From Neobacillus vireti (GTDB taxonomy: Bacteria > Bacillota > Bacilli > Bacillales > Cytobacillaceae), in the NCBI RefSeq assembly GCF_001026695.1, contig NZ_LDNB01000018.1, positions 199 to 64,198 on the forward strand: a stretch of 64,000 nucleotides of DNA. Direction: 5' to 3'. A program made the position numbers and the translations under genes. This document shows positions 31,007-39,572 of the stretch, in pieces (within the stretch, counting starts at the first letter, position 1; every line of letters starts with the position of its first letter). The notes below the pieces were generated by a model. The model saw only the letters and a program-made list of their open reading frames with translations. It had not been told where the DNA came from and did no database searches.

Positions 31007-32317
31007 TTGGAAAAGATCATCGTCCGCGGCGGACAAAGGCTTTACGGAACGGTAAAAGTAGAAGGTGCAAAAAATGCCGTCCTGCCTGTTATCGCTGCAA
31101 CATTATTAGCAAGTGATGGAAAAAGTGTAATTTGTGATGTACCTACACTCTCCGATGTATATACAATTAATGAAGTCTTACGCAACTTACATGCTGAAGT
31201 GGTGTTTGAAAACAATACAGTTGTAGTTGATGCATCCAGAGAGTTAAAAGATGAAGCGCCGTTCGAATATGTTCGAAAAATGCGCGCGTCTGTCCTTGTC
31301 ATGGGATCGTTACTGGCACGTAATGGCCGAGCACGAGTTGCTCTTCCAGGTGGCTGTGCGATTGGATCCCGGCCTATTGATCAACACCTAAAAGGCTTTG
31401 AAGCAATGGGTGCGAAGGTGAAGGTAGGAAATGGCTTTATCGAAGCGGAGGTAGACGGCCGTTTAAAAGGAGCAAAAATTTACTTGGATTTCCCAAGTGT
31501 TGGTGCCACAGAAAACATTATGATGGCTGCGACCCTTGCACAGGGCACAACCATCATTGAAAACGTCGCAAAAGAACCAGAAATCGTTGATTTGGCAAAC
31601 TTCCTGAACAAAATGGGCGCACGCGTTCGCGGCGCTGGCACTGGAACGTTACGGATTGAAGGCGTCGATGTATTATTTGGCGCAGAACATAATATTATTC
31701 CTGACAGAATCGAAGCAGGTACCTTCATGGTGGCCGCGGCGATTACAGGCGGGAATGTATTGGTACAAGGCGCAGTTCCTGAGCACATTTCTTCCTTGAT
31801 TGCCAAGATGGAGGAAATGGGTGTAACGATTATTGAGGAAGAGGATGGCGTCCGTGTCATCGGTCCTGAGCGCTTAAAGGCGGTTGACATTAAAACGATG
31901 CCGCATCCAGGCTTCCCAACAGACATGCAATCGCAAATGATGGCATTACTGCTTCGTGCAGAGGGCACATCGATGATTACCGAAACGGTATTCGAGAACC
32001 GTTTCATGCACGTCGAAGAATTCCGGCGGATGAATGCCGATATTAAAATTGAAGGCCGTTCCGTCATTTTAAATGGCTTATCGAACTTGCAGGGCGCGGA
32101 AGTTTCAGCAACCGACCTGCGGGCCGCAGCGGCGTTAATTTTAACCGGCTTGGTTTCAGAAGGCGTAACACGCGTAACCGAATTAAAACACTTAGACCGC
32201 GGCTACGTGAACTTCCACGGCAAGCTAGCAAGCTTAGGTGCCGACATCGAACGCGTGAAAGAAGAAGAAGAAACCTTTATCGAAGTCCAGAATTACGTAT
32301 CGGACATGAACGCATAA
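31007..32317 (+). CDS. murA: UDP-N-acetylglucosamine 1-carboxyvinyltransferase
   Basis: First committed step of peptidoglycan synthesis: transfer of enolpyruvate from PEP to UDP-GlcNAc. It is a 436-residue EPSP-synthase-like fold. Lysine and asparagine of the active site are in VEGAKNAVLP (about 18-27) and the catalytic cysteine in LPGGCAIGSRP is residue 117, the residue attacked by fosfomycin. TTG 31007 has GGAGGGG upstream. By neighbours (ywmB, spoIID) it is the murAA orthologue. Confidence 0.96.
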   Translation: MEKIIVRGGQRLYGTVKVEGAKNAVLPVIAATLLASDGKSVICDVPTLSDVYTINEVLRNLHAEVVFENNTVVVDASRELKDEAPFEYVRKMRASVLVMGSLLARNGRARVALPGGCAIGSRPIDQHLKGFEAMGAKVKVGNGFIEAEVDGRLKGAKIYLDFPSVGATENIMMAATLAQGTTIIENVAKEPEIVDLANFLNKMGARVRGAGTGTLRIEGVDVLFGAEHNIIPDRIEAGTFMVAAAITGGNVLVQGAVPEHISSLIAKMEEMGVTIIEEEDGVRVIGPERLKAVDIKTMPHPGFPTDMQSQMMALLLRAEGTSMITETVFENRFMHVEEFRRMNADIKIEGRSVILNGLSNLQGAEVSATDLRAAAALILTGLVSEGVTRVTELKHLDRGYVNFHGKLASLGADIERVKEEEETFIEVQNYVSDMNA

Positions 32318-32332
32318 CACACAATATTAAAA

Positions 32333-32372
32333 CAACGGGACCTAGCGGGAGCTGGGTCCTGTTGTTTTTGTG
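32333..32372 (+). terminator. Terminator after murA
   Basis: Stem AACAACGGGACCTA/TGGGTCCTGTTGTT with an eight-base GC-rich loop and TTTTTG after. Confidence 0.85.
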
Positions 32373-32396
32373 TGAATTTGAGGGGTGTTTGGCAGT

Positions 32397-32517
32397 GGTG
32401 TCAGGCACCGATTTCCTTTTTGTGGGATTTGGTGTTGGTATCGGGTGGTAATTACCACTTAATGGTATTTGGTGTCAGGCACCATTTTCCTTTTACTGGA
32501 ATAAGGTGCCTGACACC
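32397..32517. repeat. 13-bp repeats between murA and spoIID, one pair facing each other
   Basis: Exact copies at 32397 and 32471 (plus orientation) and 32505 (minus). The last two start 34 bp apart but in opposite orientation, so they can form a long hairpin. Confidence 0.88.
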
Positions 32518-32542
32518 AATTGCATTGTTTGATAAAAAATCT

Positions 32543-32572
32543 GTAATAAATGCTTGTCCGCTTCCATATGTT
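32543..32572 (+). promoter_or_regulatory. Possible sigma-E-type promoter of spoIID
   Basis: GTAATAAA followed 14 bases later by CATATGTT resembles the sigma-E form (ATATT, CATACAAT). spoIID is sigma-E-dependent in B. subtilis. The match is imperfect and unverified. Confidence 0.35.
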
Positions 32573-32637
32573 TTATTGAGATGCAGTCCGGTGCAGGTGC
32601 GGGCTGTGAATTTTAAAAACAAACTGGAGGCACTTTC

Positions 32638-33684
32638 ATGAAAAAAATCAAACCACTCTTCGTACTAGGATCACTTCTCATTGCCCTGACCTTGATTATT
32701 CCCGCAGTGCTTGTATTACCGTTTTCGGGGGAACACCGTGCAATTGGAAAACTGGGAGAGGATATAATCAAAAAGGCTGGTCCCCCGGCAAAAGAGACGC
32801 AGGCAGCCGTATCGGCCGTAGACCCAGCGGTTGAAGTCGCCGTCTATCGTTCTGCGAAATCGAAAATTGAAAATGTCCCATTAGAAGATTATCTTGTCGG
32901 TGTGGTGGCGGCTGAGATGCCAGTGGAGTTTAAGGAAGAAGCACTCAAAGCCCAGGCACTAACAGCGAGAACCTATATCGTAAAAAGATTAATAACGAAG
33001 GACACGCTGGGGACGCCAAAGGGTTCCCAGGTTACGGATACCCCCATCCATCAAGCCTACAAGAGTGATGATCAATTGAAAAAGGATTGGGGGGCGAAGT
33101 ACGAAGAGAAGAGGAAGAAGATTTTAGATGCAGTCCGGGCAACAAGCGGGCAAGTGATAACCTATAAGGGCGAGGTAATAGCAGCGCAATTTTTCTCGAC
33201 AAGCAACGGTTACACAGAGAATTCAGAAGATTACTGGTCAGGTAGCTACCCCTATTTAAGAAGTGTTTCAAGTCCATGGGACAAAAACTCGCCAAAGTTT
33301 AATTTTCAAAAAGTGTTGTCGATTAAGGAATTTGAAAAGAAGCTGGGCGTGAAAATAGGCTCTGGTGGAACGATTGGGAAGGTTGTTGAAAAAACGACCG
33401 GAAAACGCGTCGGGAAGGTTGACTTCAATGGGAAGGTACTGACTGGAAAGGATATCCGAGAAAAACTTGATTTGAGGTCGTCTGATTTTTCCTGGGAGCG
33501 CAAGGGTGACAATATTGTCATCAACACGAAGGGCTTCGGCCATGGCGTAGGCATGAGCCAGTACGGCGCAAACGGCATGGCAGCGGAAGGCGCGGATTAT
33601 AAAAAAATTGTGAAGCACTATTATCAAGGTGTCGAAATTACTTCAGCAGATACAATGCTCGCGACGATTACGGCGCAGAAATAG
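32638..33684 (+). CDS. spoIID: Stage II sporulation protein D (peptidoglycan lytic transglycosylase)
   Basis: 348 residues with an N-terminal membrane anchor (PLFVLGSLLIALTLIIPAVLVLPF) and a SpoIID domain (EDYLVGVVAAEMPVEFKEEALKAQALTARTY; SNGYTENSEDYW; GFGHGVGMSQYGANGMA). It digests septal peptidoglycan during forespore engulfment, with SpoIIP and SpoIIM. The glutamate in VAAEMP is the known catalytic acid of the family. GGAGG precedes ATG 32638. Downstream lies a triplicated repeat whose first copy provides the terminator. Confidence 0.95.
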   Translation: MKKIKPLFVLGSLLIALTLIIPAVLVLPFSGEHRAIGKLGEDIIKKAGPPAKETQAAVSAVDPAVEVAVYRSAKSKIENVPLEDYLVGVVAAEMPVEFKEEALKAQALTARTYIVKRLITKDTLGTPKGSQVTDTPIHQAYKSDDQLKKDWGAKYEEKRKKILDAVRATSGQVITYKGEVIAAQFFSTSNGYTENSEDYWSGSYPYLRSVSSPWDKNSPKFNFQKVLSIKEFEKKLGVKIGSGGTIGKVVEKTTGKRVGKVDFNGKVLTGKDIREKLDLRSSDFSWERKGDNIVINTKGFGHGVGMSQYGANGMAAEGADYKKIVKHYYQGVEITSADTMLATITAQK

Positions 33685-33687
33685 TGG

Positions 33688-34432
33688 GAAGTAACCTGAG
33701 CCAGGCTGCGCACCTGGCTTTTTGGCTTGTTTTGGGAGTGGATTTTGGAGAATGGATAGTAAAAGAGGAAAAGTGGACAGTAAATCGCCGAAACCGGAGA
33801 GTAAAGATTCAAAACCGGACAGTAAATCCTCAAAACCCGAGAGTAAAGGATCCAAAGTGGACAGTAAATCATAAAGTCCTTTAAAAAAGGTAATTAAAAA
33901 GATCTATGGGAAGGAATCTTCAATAAAAAAGGGTCATATCCCAGATAGTGGAGTGGAAAGTTACCTAGGTCAGGCTGTGCGCCTGCCTTTTTCGCTTGTT
34001 TGCGGGTGGATTTTGGGAAGAGGATAGTAAAAGAAGAAAAGTGGACAGTAAATCGCCGAAACCGGAGAGTAAAGATTCAAAACCGGACAGTAAATCCTCA
34101 AAACCCGAGAGTAAAGGATCCAAAGTGGACAGTAAATCAAAAAGTCCTTTTAAAAAGGAGCTATGGGAAGAGACTTTCAATAAAATGGGGGCAAATCCTG
34201 GATAGTAGAGAGGAAAGTTACCTGAGCCAGGCTATCCGCCTGGCTTTTTCGCGGGTTTCCGGGTGAATTTAGGGAAGTGGATAGTAAAAGAGGAAAAGTG
34301 GAGAGTAAATCGCCGAAACCGGAGAGTAATGATTCAAAACCGGACAGTAAATCTCCAAAACCGACAGTAAATCCTCAAACCCGAACAGTACCAACATTCG
34401 AAGTAAAAATAAAATAAAAAAGTCCTTTAAAT
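33688..34432. repeat. Triplicated ~260-bp unit carrying a terminator and a 21-bp tandem array
   Basis: Copies start at about 33688, 33956 and 34210. Each has AAGTTACCTGAGCCAGGC, a hairpin (GCCAGGC ... CCTGGC plus TTTTT), a GGATAGTAAAAGAGGAAAAG segment and four or five 21-bp units such as GGACAGTAAATCCTCAAAACC, then AAAGTCCTTTTAAAAAGG. The first hairpin serves spoIID. One frame reads Ser-Lys-rich heptads (DSKSPKPESKDSK) and the opposite strand reads LLSGFED heptads; neither has family support. No other gene lies in this 770-base gap. Confidence 0.88.
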
Positions 34433-34518
34433 GTCCACGAAATCGACATAAATTCATGTCGATTTTTGCAGGGAAATGGAAGGGAACAAGAGAAATAGAA
34501 TCAAAAAGGAAAGGACTG

Positions 34519-35514
34519 ATGTCATTGATTGAAGAATGTTCCCCATCATTAAGAATTCAAAAATTAGAAGCACTTATCGGAAGAATCCCTGAACAGCATC
34601 CTGTATGGCCAGACGTCATGAACGAGTATAAAAGCCGGCTGGCAGGGCAGCGTGGAGAGAAATCCATGTACTTTCATTTAAGTATGCTTTCTGATTCAAA
34701 ATACCAAATTTACCACGGTATTCGCCTGCAATACAGGGGCTTCTTTTTCCAAATTGACTTCCTAGTTCTCTGTGCGGCTTTTGCCTTAGTGCTTGAGGTG
34801 AAAAACAGGGGCGGCGAATTGAAGTTTGAAAAGGAATTTAATCAGGCTACTTGTAAAAGAAATGGTCAAGCTGAAAGAATCAAAAATCCTGTTTTACAGG
34901 CACAGCTGCAAGCCAGGAAGCTAAAAGGCTGGTTGGAGGACCATAATTTCAAGGATATTCCGGTTCATTATCTTTTTGTAAATAGTAATGAAAAAACTCT
35001 AATCCTCTCAGATCCCGGAAACGAGCATATTACCCGGCATATTTGCAATAGTGAGGTCTTGATAGAGAAAATAGACCAATTAGCAAATTATCATCAGATG
35101 GATAAACTTGATGCAAAAGAGCTGCGAAAACTAAAACGGCTTCTGCTTTCGAAGCACACTCCGGCAAATCCAGATATCCTCAAACAATTCAACTTATCTC
35201 CTAACGAAATTCCCACCGGAGTTAAATGTCCAACTTGTGACTATATACCAATTGATTATCGGCATGGAACTTGGTGCTGCCCGAAATGTAACATGAAGTC
35301 CAAAACAGCACATATACCGGCAATTGACGATTATTTTCTTTTAATAAAACCGAAGATTACAAACGCTGAGCTCCGGGCATTCCTCCATATTGATTCCATT
35401 AGTGTTGCAGGAAAAATTTTTGCCACAATGAATTTACCCTTTACAGGAAAATATAAAAATCGGGTATATATGATCAGCCACAGCGGTGACAAGATCGTAG
35501 AGGGCCGGCAATAG
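34519..35514 (+). CDS. NERD-domain protein with C-terminal zinc ribbon
   Basis: 331 residues. Residues about 40-150 are a nuclease-related domain (AGQRGEKSMYFHL, FFFQIDFLVLCAAFALVLEVKNRGG with the Asp and Glu-x-Lys triad). A helical segment follows, and near residue 250 a zinc ribbon CPTCDYIPIDYRHGTWCCPKC. NERD proteins are predicted nucleases of unknown biological role. ATG 34519 is chosen for AAAGGAAAGG upstream and because MSLIEECSPSLRIQKLEALIGRIP fits the usual NERD N-terminus; ATG 34456 has no site. It lies between spoIID and spoIIQ, where B. subtilis has no such gene, so it is an insertion into a conserved block. Confidence 0.85.
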   Translation: MSLIEECSPSLRIQKLEALIGRIPEQHPVWPDVMNEYKSRLAGQRGEKSMYFHLSMLSDSKYQIYHGIRLQYRGFFFQIDFLVLCAAFALVLEVKNRGGELKFEKEFNQATCKRNGQAERIKNPVLQAQLQARKLKGWLEDHNFKDIPVHYLFVNSNEKTLILSDPGNEHITRHICNSEVLIEKIDQLANYHQMDKLDAKELRKLKRLLLSKHTPANPDILKQFNLSPNEIPTGVKCPTCDYIPIDYRHGTWCCPKCNMKSKTAHIPAIDDYFLLIKPKITNAELRAFLHIDSISVAGKIFATMNLPFTGKYKNRVYMISHSGDKIVEGRQ

Positions 35515-35770
35515 GGAGCAAGACTGGAACAGCGAGACGGTCGTGTAACCAAAACGCCAAGGTGTGGCTGCACCTGGAGCACAGACCGGTACATAACCGG
35601 AATATATCCGGGGTGTCACCAAAAGCCAAGACTAGCAAAACAATCATGAAATCTATTAAAGAGAGGGATACAGGAATCAAGGTGCGGGAAATCGTTTCGG
35701 GGGCATGTACAGACCAGCGCCCATTGGAATGCTTCTTCTTTTAGACTGGAAAAAAATTTTCACACTCTCA
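35515..35770. other. Gene-free stretch between the NERD gene and spoIIQ
   Basis: About 250 bases without a supportable gene. It contains the perfect palindrome CCGGAATATATCCGG near 35598 and other inverted CCGGT elements. Base composition is more GC-rich than the spoIIQ upstream sequence that follows. Confidence 0.45.
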
Positions 35771-35771
35771 T

Positions 35772-35802
35772 GCATAAAAACATTGCCACTGTCGAAAAAT
35801 AA
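35772..35802 (+). promoter_or_regulatory. Possible sigma-F promoter of spoIIQ
   Basis: GCATA, 16 bases, CGAAAAATAA resembles the sigma-F form (GYATA-N15-GGnnAnAnTR). spoIIQ is a forespore sigma-F gene in B. subtilis. It is about 75 bases before the ATG. Confidence 0.4.
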
Positions 35803-35875
35803 GTTTTAAAAAAATTTTTTGACTAGTGTATATAATTCTACTTATCTGTTCAGAATGATTGCTGAGGTGATGAAA

Positions 35876-36712
35876 ATGAGAGAGGAAGAAAACAAACGAT
35901 CTTCTCAAAGTTCCAGCGTAAAGCGCTTTTTCAAAAAGCGTTGGGTATTTCCAGCTATTTATATCGCAAGTGCAGCTATCATTTTAACCGGGGTTCTATG
36001 GTACCAAGCGAGCAGCAGCAACACAGACAAGTACAATTATAACTCTACTGATCTCACTGGTAAAAAGAACCCGCCGAAAGCTGTTGAAGTTAACAAACCA
36101 TTGGAAAGCTTCAAAATGCCAGTGGCTAAGGCCGAGGATGCTGTCGTCAAGATGAAATTCTATGAGTTCAATGGTAAAGAAGAAGACCAGGAAGCGGCGT
36201 TAGTTTTTTATAATAATAGGTATCAGCCGAACACTGGTATCGACGTTACCGTGAAGGACGGCGAAAGCTTCGATGTTGTTGCAGCATTAAGCGGGACTGT
36301 CACTCGTGTCGAGGATGATCCTGTTCTTGGAAATGTTATTGAAATTGAACACGACAAAGGGATTGTCACTCAATATCAATCGGTTAAAGACATAAAGGTT
36401 AAGGCTGGCGAACAAGTAAAACAAGGCGATGTCCTTGCTAAGGCTGGGCAAAGCTTGTTTAATGAAAAAGCTGGAACACATGTACATTTTGAAATCCGTA
36501 AAGACGGTGTGGCCGTAAACCCAACGAGCTATTTTGGTAAATCGTTGAGCGCGTTACAGGAAGTCAAGTCTTCGAATGAAAAAAAATCAATCGAGACTCC
36601 AAGCCAAAAAACGCAGCAAAAGCTTGAAGACCTAGAAAAGTCTGCAGAAGACGAACAGTCCTCTGACGGACAAGACGAAAAACCAAACACGACAGAAAAG
36701 AAAAACTCATAA
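35876..36712 (+). CDS. spoIIQ: Stage II sporulation protein Q
   Basis: 278-residue forespore membrane protein that joins mother-cell SpoIIIAH across the septum during engulfment. The N-terminus MREEENKRSSQ is close to the family form. It has one transmembrane helix (RWVFPAIYIASAAIILTGVLW, about 20-40), a degenerate LytM/M23 domain (about 105-215, ending HVHFEIRKDGVAVNP) and a disordered charged tail (Lys/Glu/Ser). The first metal-ligand histidine of active M23 enzymes is replaced (NTGIDVTV), as in SpoIIQ generally. GAGGTGA precedes ATG 35876; an earlier frame to 35819 lacks a site. Confidence 0.94.
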   Translation: MREEENKRSSQSSSVKRFFKKRWVFPAIYIASAAIILTGVLWYQASSSNTDKYNYNSTDLTGKKNPPKAVEVNKPLESFKMPVAKAEDAVVKMKFYEFNGKEEDQEAALVFYNNRYQPNTGIDVTVKDGESFDVVAALSGTVTRVEDDPVLGNVIEIEHDKGIVTQYQSVKDIKVKAGEQVKQGDVLAKAGQSLFNEKAGTHVHFEIRKDGVAVNPTSYFGKSLSALQEVKSSNEKKSIETPSQKTQQKLEDLEKSAEDEQSSDGQDEKPNTTEKKNS

Positions 36713-36720
36713 AATCGCAC

Positions 36721-36757
36721 CAAAGGGGAAGGGGAATACTTTCCTCTTTTTTTTTAT
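36721..36757 (+). terminator. Terminator after spoIIQ
   Basis: AAAGGGGAAGG pairs with CTTTCCTCTTT (some G-U pairs) and is followed by a long T run. Confidence 0.65.
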
Positions 36758-36812
36758 CTCCAAAAGGAAAAAAACCTCGATTTAGCGCCGCAAAATAGTA
36801 GCTTACACCGGC

Positions 36813-36859
36813 AGTGTCCACCCCACACGGACAAATGTCTTTTTGTGGTGCCTGACACC
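36813..36859 (-). repeat. Composite dispersed repeat (GGACAAATGTC motif plus 13-bp element)
   Basis: Reads TGTCCACCCCACACGG, ACAAATGTCTTTTTGT, then GGTGCCTGACACC. The same composite in the other orientation is at 40126-40172, and related copies are at 54417-54461 and 58015-58058. Confidence 0.8.
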
Positions 36860-36925
36860 CTTTGTTGTATTACTACTGTTTGTACGTGCATATATGTTAG
36901 AATGGTATTAAAAGGAGGGGTTCGG

Positions 36926-39010
36926 GTGAGGAAGTTTGCGGGGGTGTTGGTTTTGGGTTTGCTGCTGGTTTTTGCGTTTGCTGGCTGCAGTAAGGAACCT
37001 ACGCCGGAGGATCGATTCGCCGAGTACATAGCTTTATGGAATCAGCAAAAGTTTACTAAGATGTATGATTACCTTTCAAATGATGCAAAAGAGAAAATCA
37101 CCAAAGAAGAATTTACGAGCCGCTATCAAAAAATCTACGAAGACCTTCAGATTACTAACCTCAAGATTGACTTCAAAAAGCCAAAAAAGGATAAAAAGAA
37201 AGATCAAGAACAGGCAAGCTATTCTTTTAATGCTAAAATGAACAGCATCGCAGGAACGATTCAATTCACCCAGAAAGCTCAGCTGCAAAAGGAAGAACGA
37301 GACGATAAGAAGAACTGGTATGTAGACTGGAATACTGAATATATTTTTCCAAAATTGCAAGAAGGGGACACGATTGGCCTGAGCACAATCACGCCAAAAC
37401 GGGGGGAGATCCTCGACCGCAATGGCTCGGGCCTGGCGGCGAATGGCCAGGTGTATGAGGTAGGTGTGGTGGCTGGCAAGCTTGAGGCGTCTGAAATCGA
37501 ACCGTTAGCTTCGCTGTTAAAAATGACCCCAGAGCAGATCAACAAGGCGCTGAGTGCAACCTGGGTGAAGCCGGGGCTGTTTGTGCCATTGAAAAAGGTG
37601 TCGATGGAGGACAAGGACCGGGTTGCACAGCTGATCGCGCTCGGGCCGGTACAGACGCGGAAGGTGGATGCGCGGATTTACCCTTATAAGGAGGCGGCGG
37701 CGCAGCTTGTGGGCTATGTCGGCGCGATAACGGCGGACGAGCTGGCGAAGCGGAAGGACAAGGGTTACACCAGCCAGGATGTGATTGGAAAAAGAGGCCT
37801 TGAACAGGTGTTGGACGAGGAGCTGAAGGGCGAAAGCGGCGTCAAAATCATCATTAAAAAGAAGGGTGACGACGAAGATGTGGTGCTCGCGGAAAAGCCG
37901 GTTGTCGACGGGAAGGACGTCAAGCTGACCATCGATGCTGATTTGCAGGAAGTGATTTATACGGAATTGAGTGCGGAGATTGGCGGAGCCGGTGCTGCGA
38001 ATCCGGAAGAAGGAGCAGCTGCAGGTACTGCGGCAGCGGCGAACGCAGCAGGAGGGGCACCTGCGGGCACAGCGGCAGCGATGAACCCTGTGAACGGGGA
38101 AACACTGGCACTTGTCAGCAGCCCGTCATTTGATCCAAACCAGGCGTCACTTGGCTTCTCAGCGGACGAGTGGAAAGCACTGCAGGAAGATGCACGCCAG
38201 CCGTTAACAACAAGATTTTCGCAAAGTTATGCGCCGGGGTCTGTGATGAAACCAATCACGGCGGCGGTGGGACTTATGAGCGGGGCTATTAATCCGGGAG
38301 AGCAAGAGGCCATCCTTGGGGCGAAATGGCAAAAGGATAAATCGTGGGGCGGCTACTTTGTAACGCGGGTGCATGCGGGGACCGACCCGGTAAATCTGGA
38401 AAAAGCACTTGTGTTTTCCGATAATATTTATTTTGCACAGGCGGCGCTGAAAATTGGCAAGGATGCATTTGCGGACGGACTGAAGAAGTTCGGTTTTGAA
38501 GAGAAGGTTGACTTTCCATACCCGCTTGCGACATCGACAATAGGCGATCTGGGGAGCGAAATTGCGCTCGCCGACTCAGGTTATGGCCAGGGACAAATCC
38601 AAATGAGCATTGTTCATTTGTTGGCCTCCTATACTCCGTTTGTCAATAATGGCAATATGGTTAAGCCAATTTTACTGGACACGGAGCAGCGGACTCAGGT
38701 ACTGAAGGAATCGCTAGTTCCTAGCGAACAGGCCGTGCTGATTGCCGCTGATTTACGGAAGGTCGTCGCGGATGCAAGTGGAACGGCCCATCGCGCGGAA
38801 ATGGCGGACTATCCGCTTGCAGGAAAAACAGGCACCGCGGAGATCAAGCAGAAGCAAGGCGAAACCGGAACGGAAAACGGTTGGTTCATCGCCTACAATA
38901 CAAACAAGCCAAGCCTCATGATCGCGATGATGGTTGAGGATGTCCAGGGGCGCGGCGGCTCACAGATACCTGTGGAAAAAGTGAAAAACATTTACATGAA
39001 ATTGAGATGA
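36926..39010 (+). CDS. pbpC: Class B penicillin-binding protein 3-like transpeptidase (lipoprotein)
   Basis: 694 residues. Lipoprotein signal with lipobox AFAGC (cysteine 21), NTF2-like MecA_N domain (about 30-150), PBP dimer domain (about 165-330, from TPKRGEILDRNG) and transpeptidase domain with SxxK in YAPGSVMKP, SxN in SDNIYF and KTGTA. The architecture matches B. subtilis PbpC and staphylococcal PBP2a. Between the start of the transpeptidase domain (IYTELS) and AMNPVNGETLAL lies an Ala/Gly-rich insertion of about 30 residues with an internal GTAAAAN repeat. GTG 36926 has AAAGGAGGGG five bases upstream. It follows spoIIQ and a dispersed repeat. Confidence 0.92.
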   Translation: MRKFAGVLVLGLLLVFAFAGCSKEPTPEDRFAEYIALWNQQKFTKMYDYLSNDAKEKITKEEFTSRYQKIYEDLQITNLKIDFKKPKKDKKKDQEQASYSFNAKMNSIAGTIQFTQKAQLQKEERDDKKNWYVDWNTEYIFPKLQEGDTIGLSTITPKRGEILDRNGSGLAANGQVYEVGVVAGKLEASEIEPLASLLKMTPEQINKALSATWVKPGLFVPLKKVSMEDKDRVAQLIALGPVQTRKVDARIYPYKEAAAQLVGYVGAITADELAKRKDKGYTSQDVIGKRGLEQVLDEELKGESGVKIIIKKKGDDEDVVLAEKPVVDGKDVKLTIDADLQEVIYTELSAEIGGAGAANPEEGAAAGTAAAANAAGGAPAGTAAAMNPVNGETLALVSSPSFDPNQASLGFSADEWKALQEDARQPLTTRFSQSYAPGSVMKPITAAVGLMSGAINPGEQEAILGAKWQKDKSWGGYFVTRVHAGTDPVNLEKALVFSDNIYFAQAALKIGKDAFADGLKKFGFEEKVDFPYPLATSTIGDLGSEIALADSGYGQGQIQMSIVHLLASYTPFVNNGNMVKPILLDTEQRTQVLKESLVPSEQAVLIAADLRKVVADASGTAHRAEMADYPLAGKTGTAEIKQKQGETGTENGWFIAYNTNKPSLMIAMMVEDVQGRGGSQIPVEKVKNIYMKLR

Positions 39011-39020
39011 TTTGGAAGAA

Positions 39021-39127
39021 GGTGTCAGGCACCCGATGTGGCACCCGGTCTGGGATGCAGGGACAGGCACCGTGTCCTGGCTGCATTTCTGAAAATGCGT
39101 GGGACACAGGGGTGAACTACGTCCCAC
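39021..39127. repeat. Dispersed repeat and inverted repeats after pbpC
   Basis: One exact 13-bp element (39021-39033), then GGGACAGGCACCGTGTCC and GTGGGAC/GTCCCAC arms at about 39099 and 39120. Confidence 0.6.
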
Positions 39128-39148
39128 TATATTTCCGAACAACAAAAT

Positions 39149-39194
39149 CGATGCGAGCAACCTTTTTGAAAAAAGTGCTGTTCGCATCTTTTTA
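39149..39194 (+). terminator. Likely terminator between pbpC and the ATL gene
   Basis: GATGCGA and TCGCATC arms flank an A/T-rich loop and are followed by TTTTTATTTG. Confidence 0.6.
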
Positions 39195-39506
39195 TTTGTT
39201 ATGAGGATTCCACTGGTATTCCCCCAAATCAATTACCCCGTTCAAACCTACTTCCACACCCTCTGCCTCAAGCGACAGGAGCTGCTCGTTGTAAGACTCA
39301 TCATCTTGAAGGGCAATCTGCCCCTTAGCGTTAATGACGCGGTGCCAGGGAAGGCGATGTGCCCTGCTCATGGAATGCAGGATGCGGACGACCTGGCGGG
39401 CAGCACGCGGGCTTCCAGCAAGCCCAGCAATCTGGCCGTAGGTCATCACCTTGCCCTCGGGAATGCTGCGGATGATTTCAATGACGTTTTCGGTAAATGG
39501 TGTCAC
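39192..39506 (-). CDS. Alkyltransferase-like protein (ATL), MGMT fold without active cysteine
   Basis: 104 residues with the DNA-binding and active-site region of O6-alkylguanine-DNA alkyltransferases (GKVMTYGQIAGLAGSPRAARQVVRIL) but PWHRV in place of PCHRV (tryptophan 54). ATL proteins cannot remove the alkyl group; they flip and flag O6-alkylguanine for nucleotide excision repair. GTG at 39504-39506 has GGGGGAA upstream; the longer frame from 39524 starts at the binding site itself. Single gene, opposite to its neighbours. Confidence 0.9.
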   Translation of the reverse strand: MTPFTENVIEIIRSIPEGKVMTYGQIAGLAGSPRAARQVVRILHSMSRAHRLPWHRVINAKGQIALQDDESYNEQLLSLEAEGVEVGLNGVIDLGEYQWNPHNK

Positions 39507-39572
39507 GGCAAGTTTCCCCCACAATCGTTTATGTTCTTACACAGAAAGAACCGCATAACTATTTTATTATAA

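Noticed and set aside
33996..34205. Ser/Lys-rich frame (SKPESKDSK heptads) and opposite LLSGFED frame in the repeat after spoIID
   Set aside because: Seven-residue periodicity follows from the 21-bp DNA period. Copies 1 and 3 do not keep equivalent starts and stops.
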